NCBI GenBank assembly: GCA_016762975.1
Contig: JAESUV010000021.1
Location: 6,601-21,314 of the forward strand
Direction of reading: 5' to 3'
DNA length: 14,714 bases
Source: Gammaproteobacteria bacterium
Lineage (GTDB): Bacteria; Pseudomonadota; Gammaproteobacteria; Pseudomonadales; Pseudohongiellaceae
Within the stretch, counting starts at the first letter, position 1. Each line of letters starts with the position of its first letter. Under the pieces are notes generated by a model, which saw only the letters and a program-made list of their open reading frames with translations, did no database searches and was not told where the DNA came from. The position numbers were made by a program, and so were the translations under genes. This document shows positions 14,629-14,714 of this stretch, piece by piece.

Positions 14629-14714
14629 AAGCTTGAAGTTCTCCGCTGCTTGTTTGATATTGCCCATTTTCGCCACCTGTTATTGTTAAAACCTCTGTGA
14701 TCTTTCTGCTTGCG
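14621..14714 (-). CDS. C-terminal tail of a TrbB/VirB11-like ATPase, cut by the window edge
   Basis: One frame is open from the right edge to a TAA at 14621-14623, giving 30 residues that begin ASRKITEVLTITG and continue GENGQYQTSSGEL. The 'R-x-ITEVL-x-ITG...G-x-Y' form is typical of the end of VirB11/CpaF/TrbB-class traffic ATPases. trbB directly precedes trbC in P-type operons, so context supports trbB. The tail overlaps the trbC reading frame, which constrains the trbC start. No catalytic motif is inside the window, so the call rests on this short tail and on position. Confidence 0.6.
   Translation of the reverse strand, partial: ASRKITEVLTITGGENGQYQTSSGELQAYG

Noticed and set aside
1..14714. 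Promoters, intrinsic terminators, RNA genes, CRISPR arrays, insertion sequences, oriT
   Set aside because: No intergenic space over about 21 bases exists, and no GC-rich hairpin followed by a T-run, repeat array, transposase frame or tRNA-like fold was recognised.

Overview
The window is one unbroken, fully minus-strand block of a conjugation locus. It reads from right (upstream) to left (downstream). Its gene order follows the P-type (RP4/Ti-like, MPF-T) mating-pair-formation operon: the tail of a TrbB-like ATPase, then trbC (pilin), trbD, trbE (VirB4 ATPase), trbJ (VirB5-like), trbL (VirB6-like), trbF (VirB8-like) and the start of a probable trbG. In Ti and IncP-type operons trbE is followed directly by trbJ. 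Here about 8.7 kb of type IVb (IncI1/R64 thin-pilus-like) genes lie between them: a composite PilL/TcpQ-like protein, pilN (lipoprotein secretin), pilO, pilP, pilQ (assembly ATPase), pilR (platform protein), pilS (major prepilin), a small PilM-like membrane protein and a PilV-like minor prepilin.

The genes are tightly packed. Neighbours overlap (GTGA, ATGA, TAATG junctions) or are separated by at most about 21 bases, so the block looks like a single polycistronic unit. No promoter, terminator, RNA gene, insertion sequence, CRISPR array or stretch over 300 bases without a gene was found. Two perfect inverted repeats lie inside coding sequence, one just ahead of the pilR ribosome-binding site.

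The products should form two envelope machines. One is a type IV secretion channel (TrbC pilin, TrbD, TrbE ATPase, TrbJ, TrbL, TrbF, TrbG). The other is a retractable or adhesive type IVb pilus (PilN outer-membrane ring, PilO/PilP periplasmic connectors, PilR platform, PilQ motor, PilS shaft, PilV tip-like protein), which in IncI1 plasmids supports mating in liquid. The protein at the trbE/pilN boundary looks like a fusion of TrbM-like, OmpA-like and TcpQ-like parts. It is a candidate link between the two machines or to peptidoglycan.

The host is most likely a proteobacterium, probably a gammaproteobacterium with moderate GC, and the locus belongs to a conjugative plasmid or integrative conjugative element. 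The host is an inference from gene families only. Relaxase, coupling protein, prepilin peptidase, lytic transglycosylase, trbH and trbI are not in the window. No TrbK entry-exclusion gene lies between trbJ and trbL.
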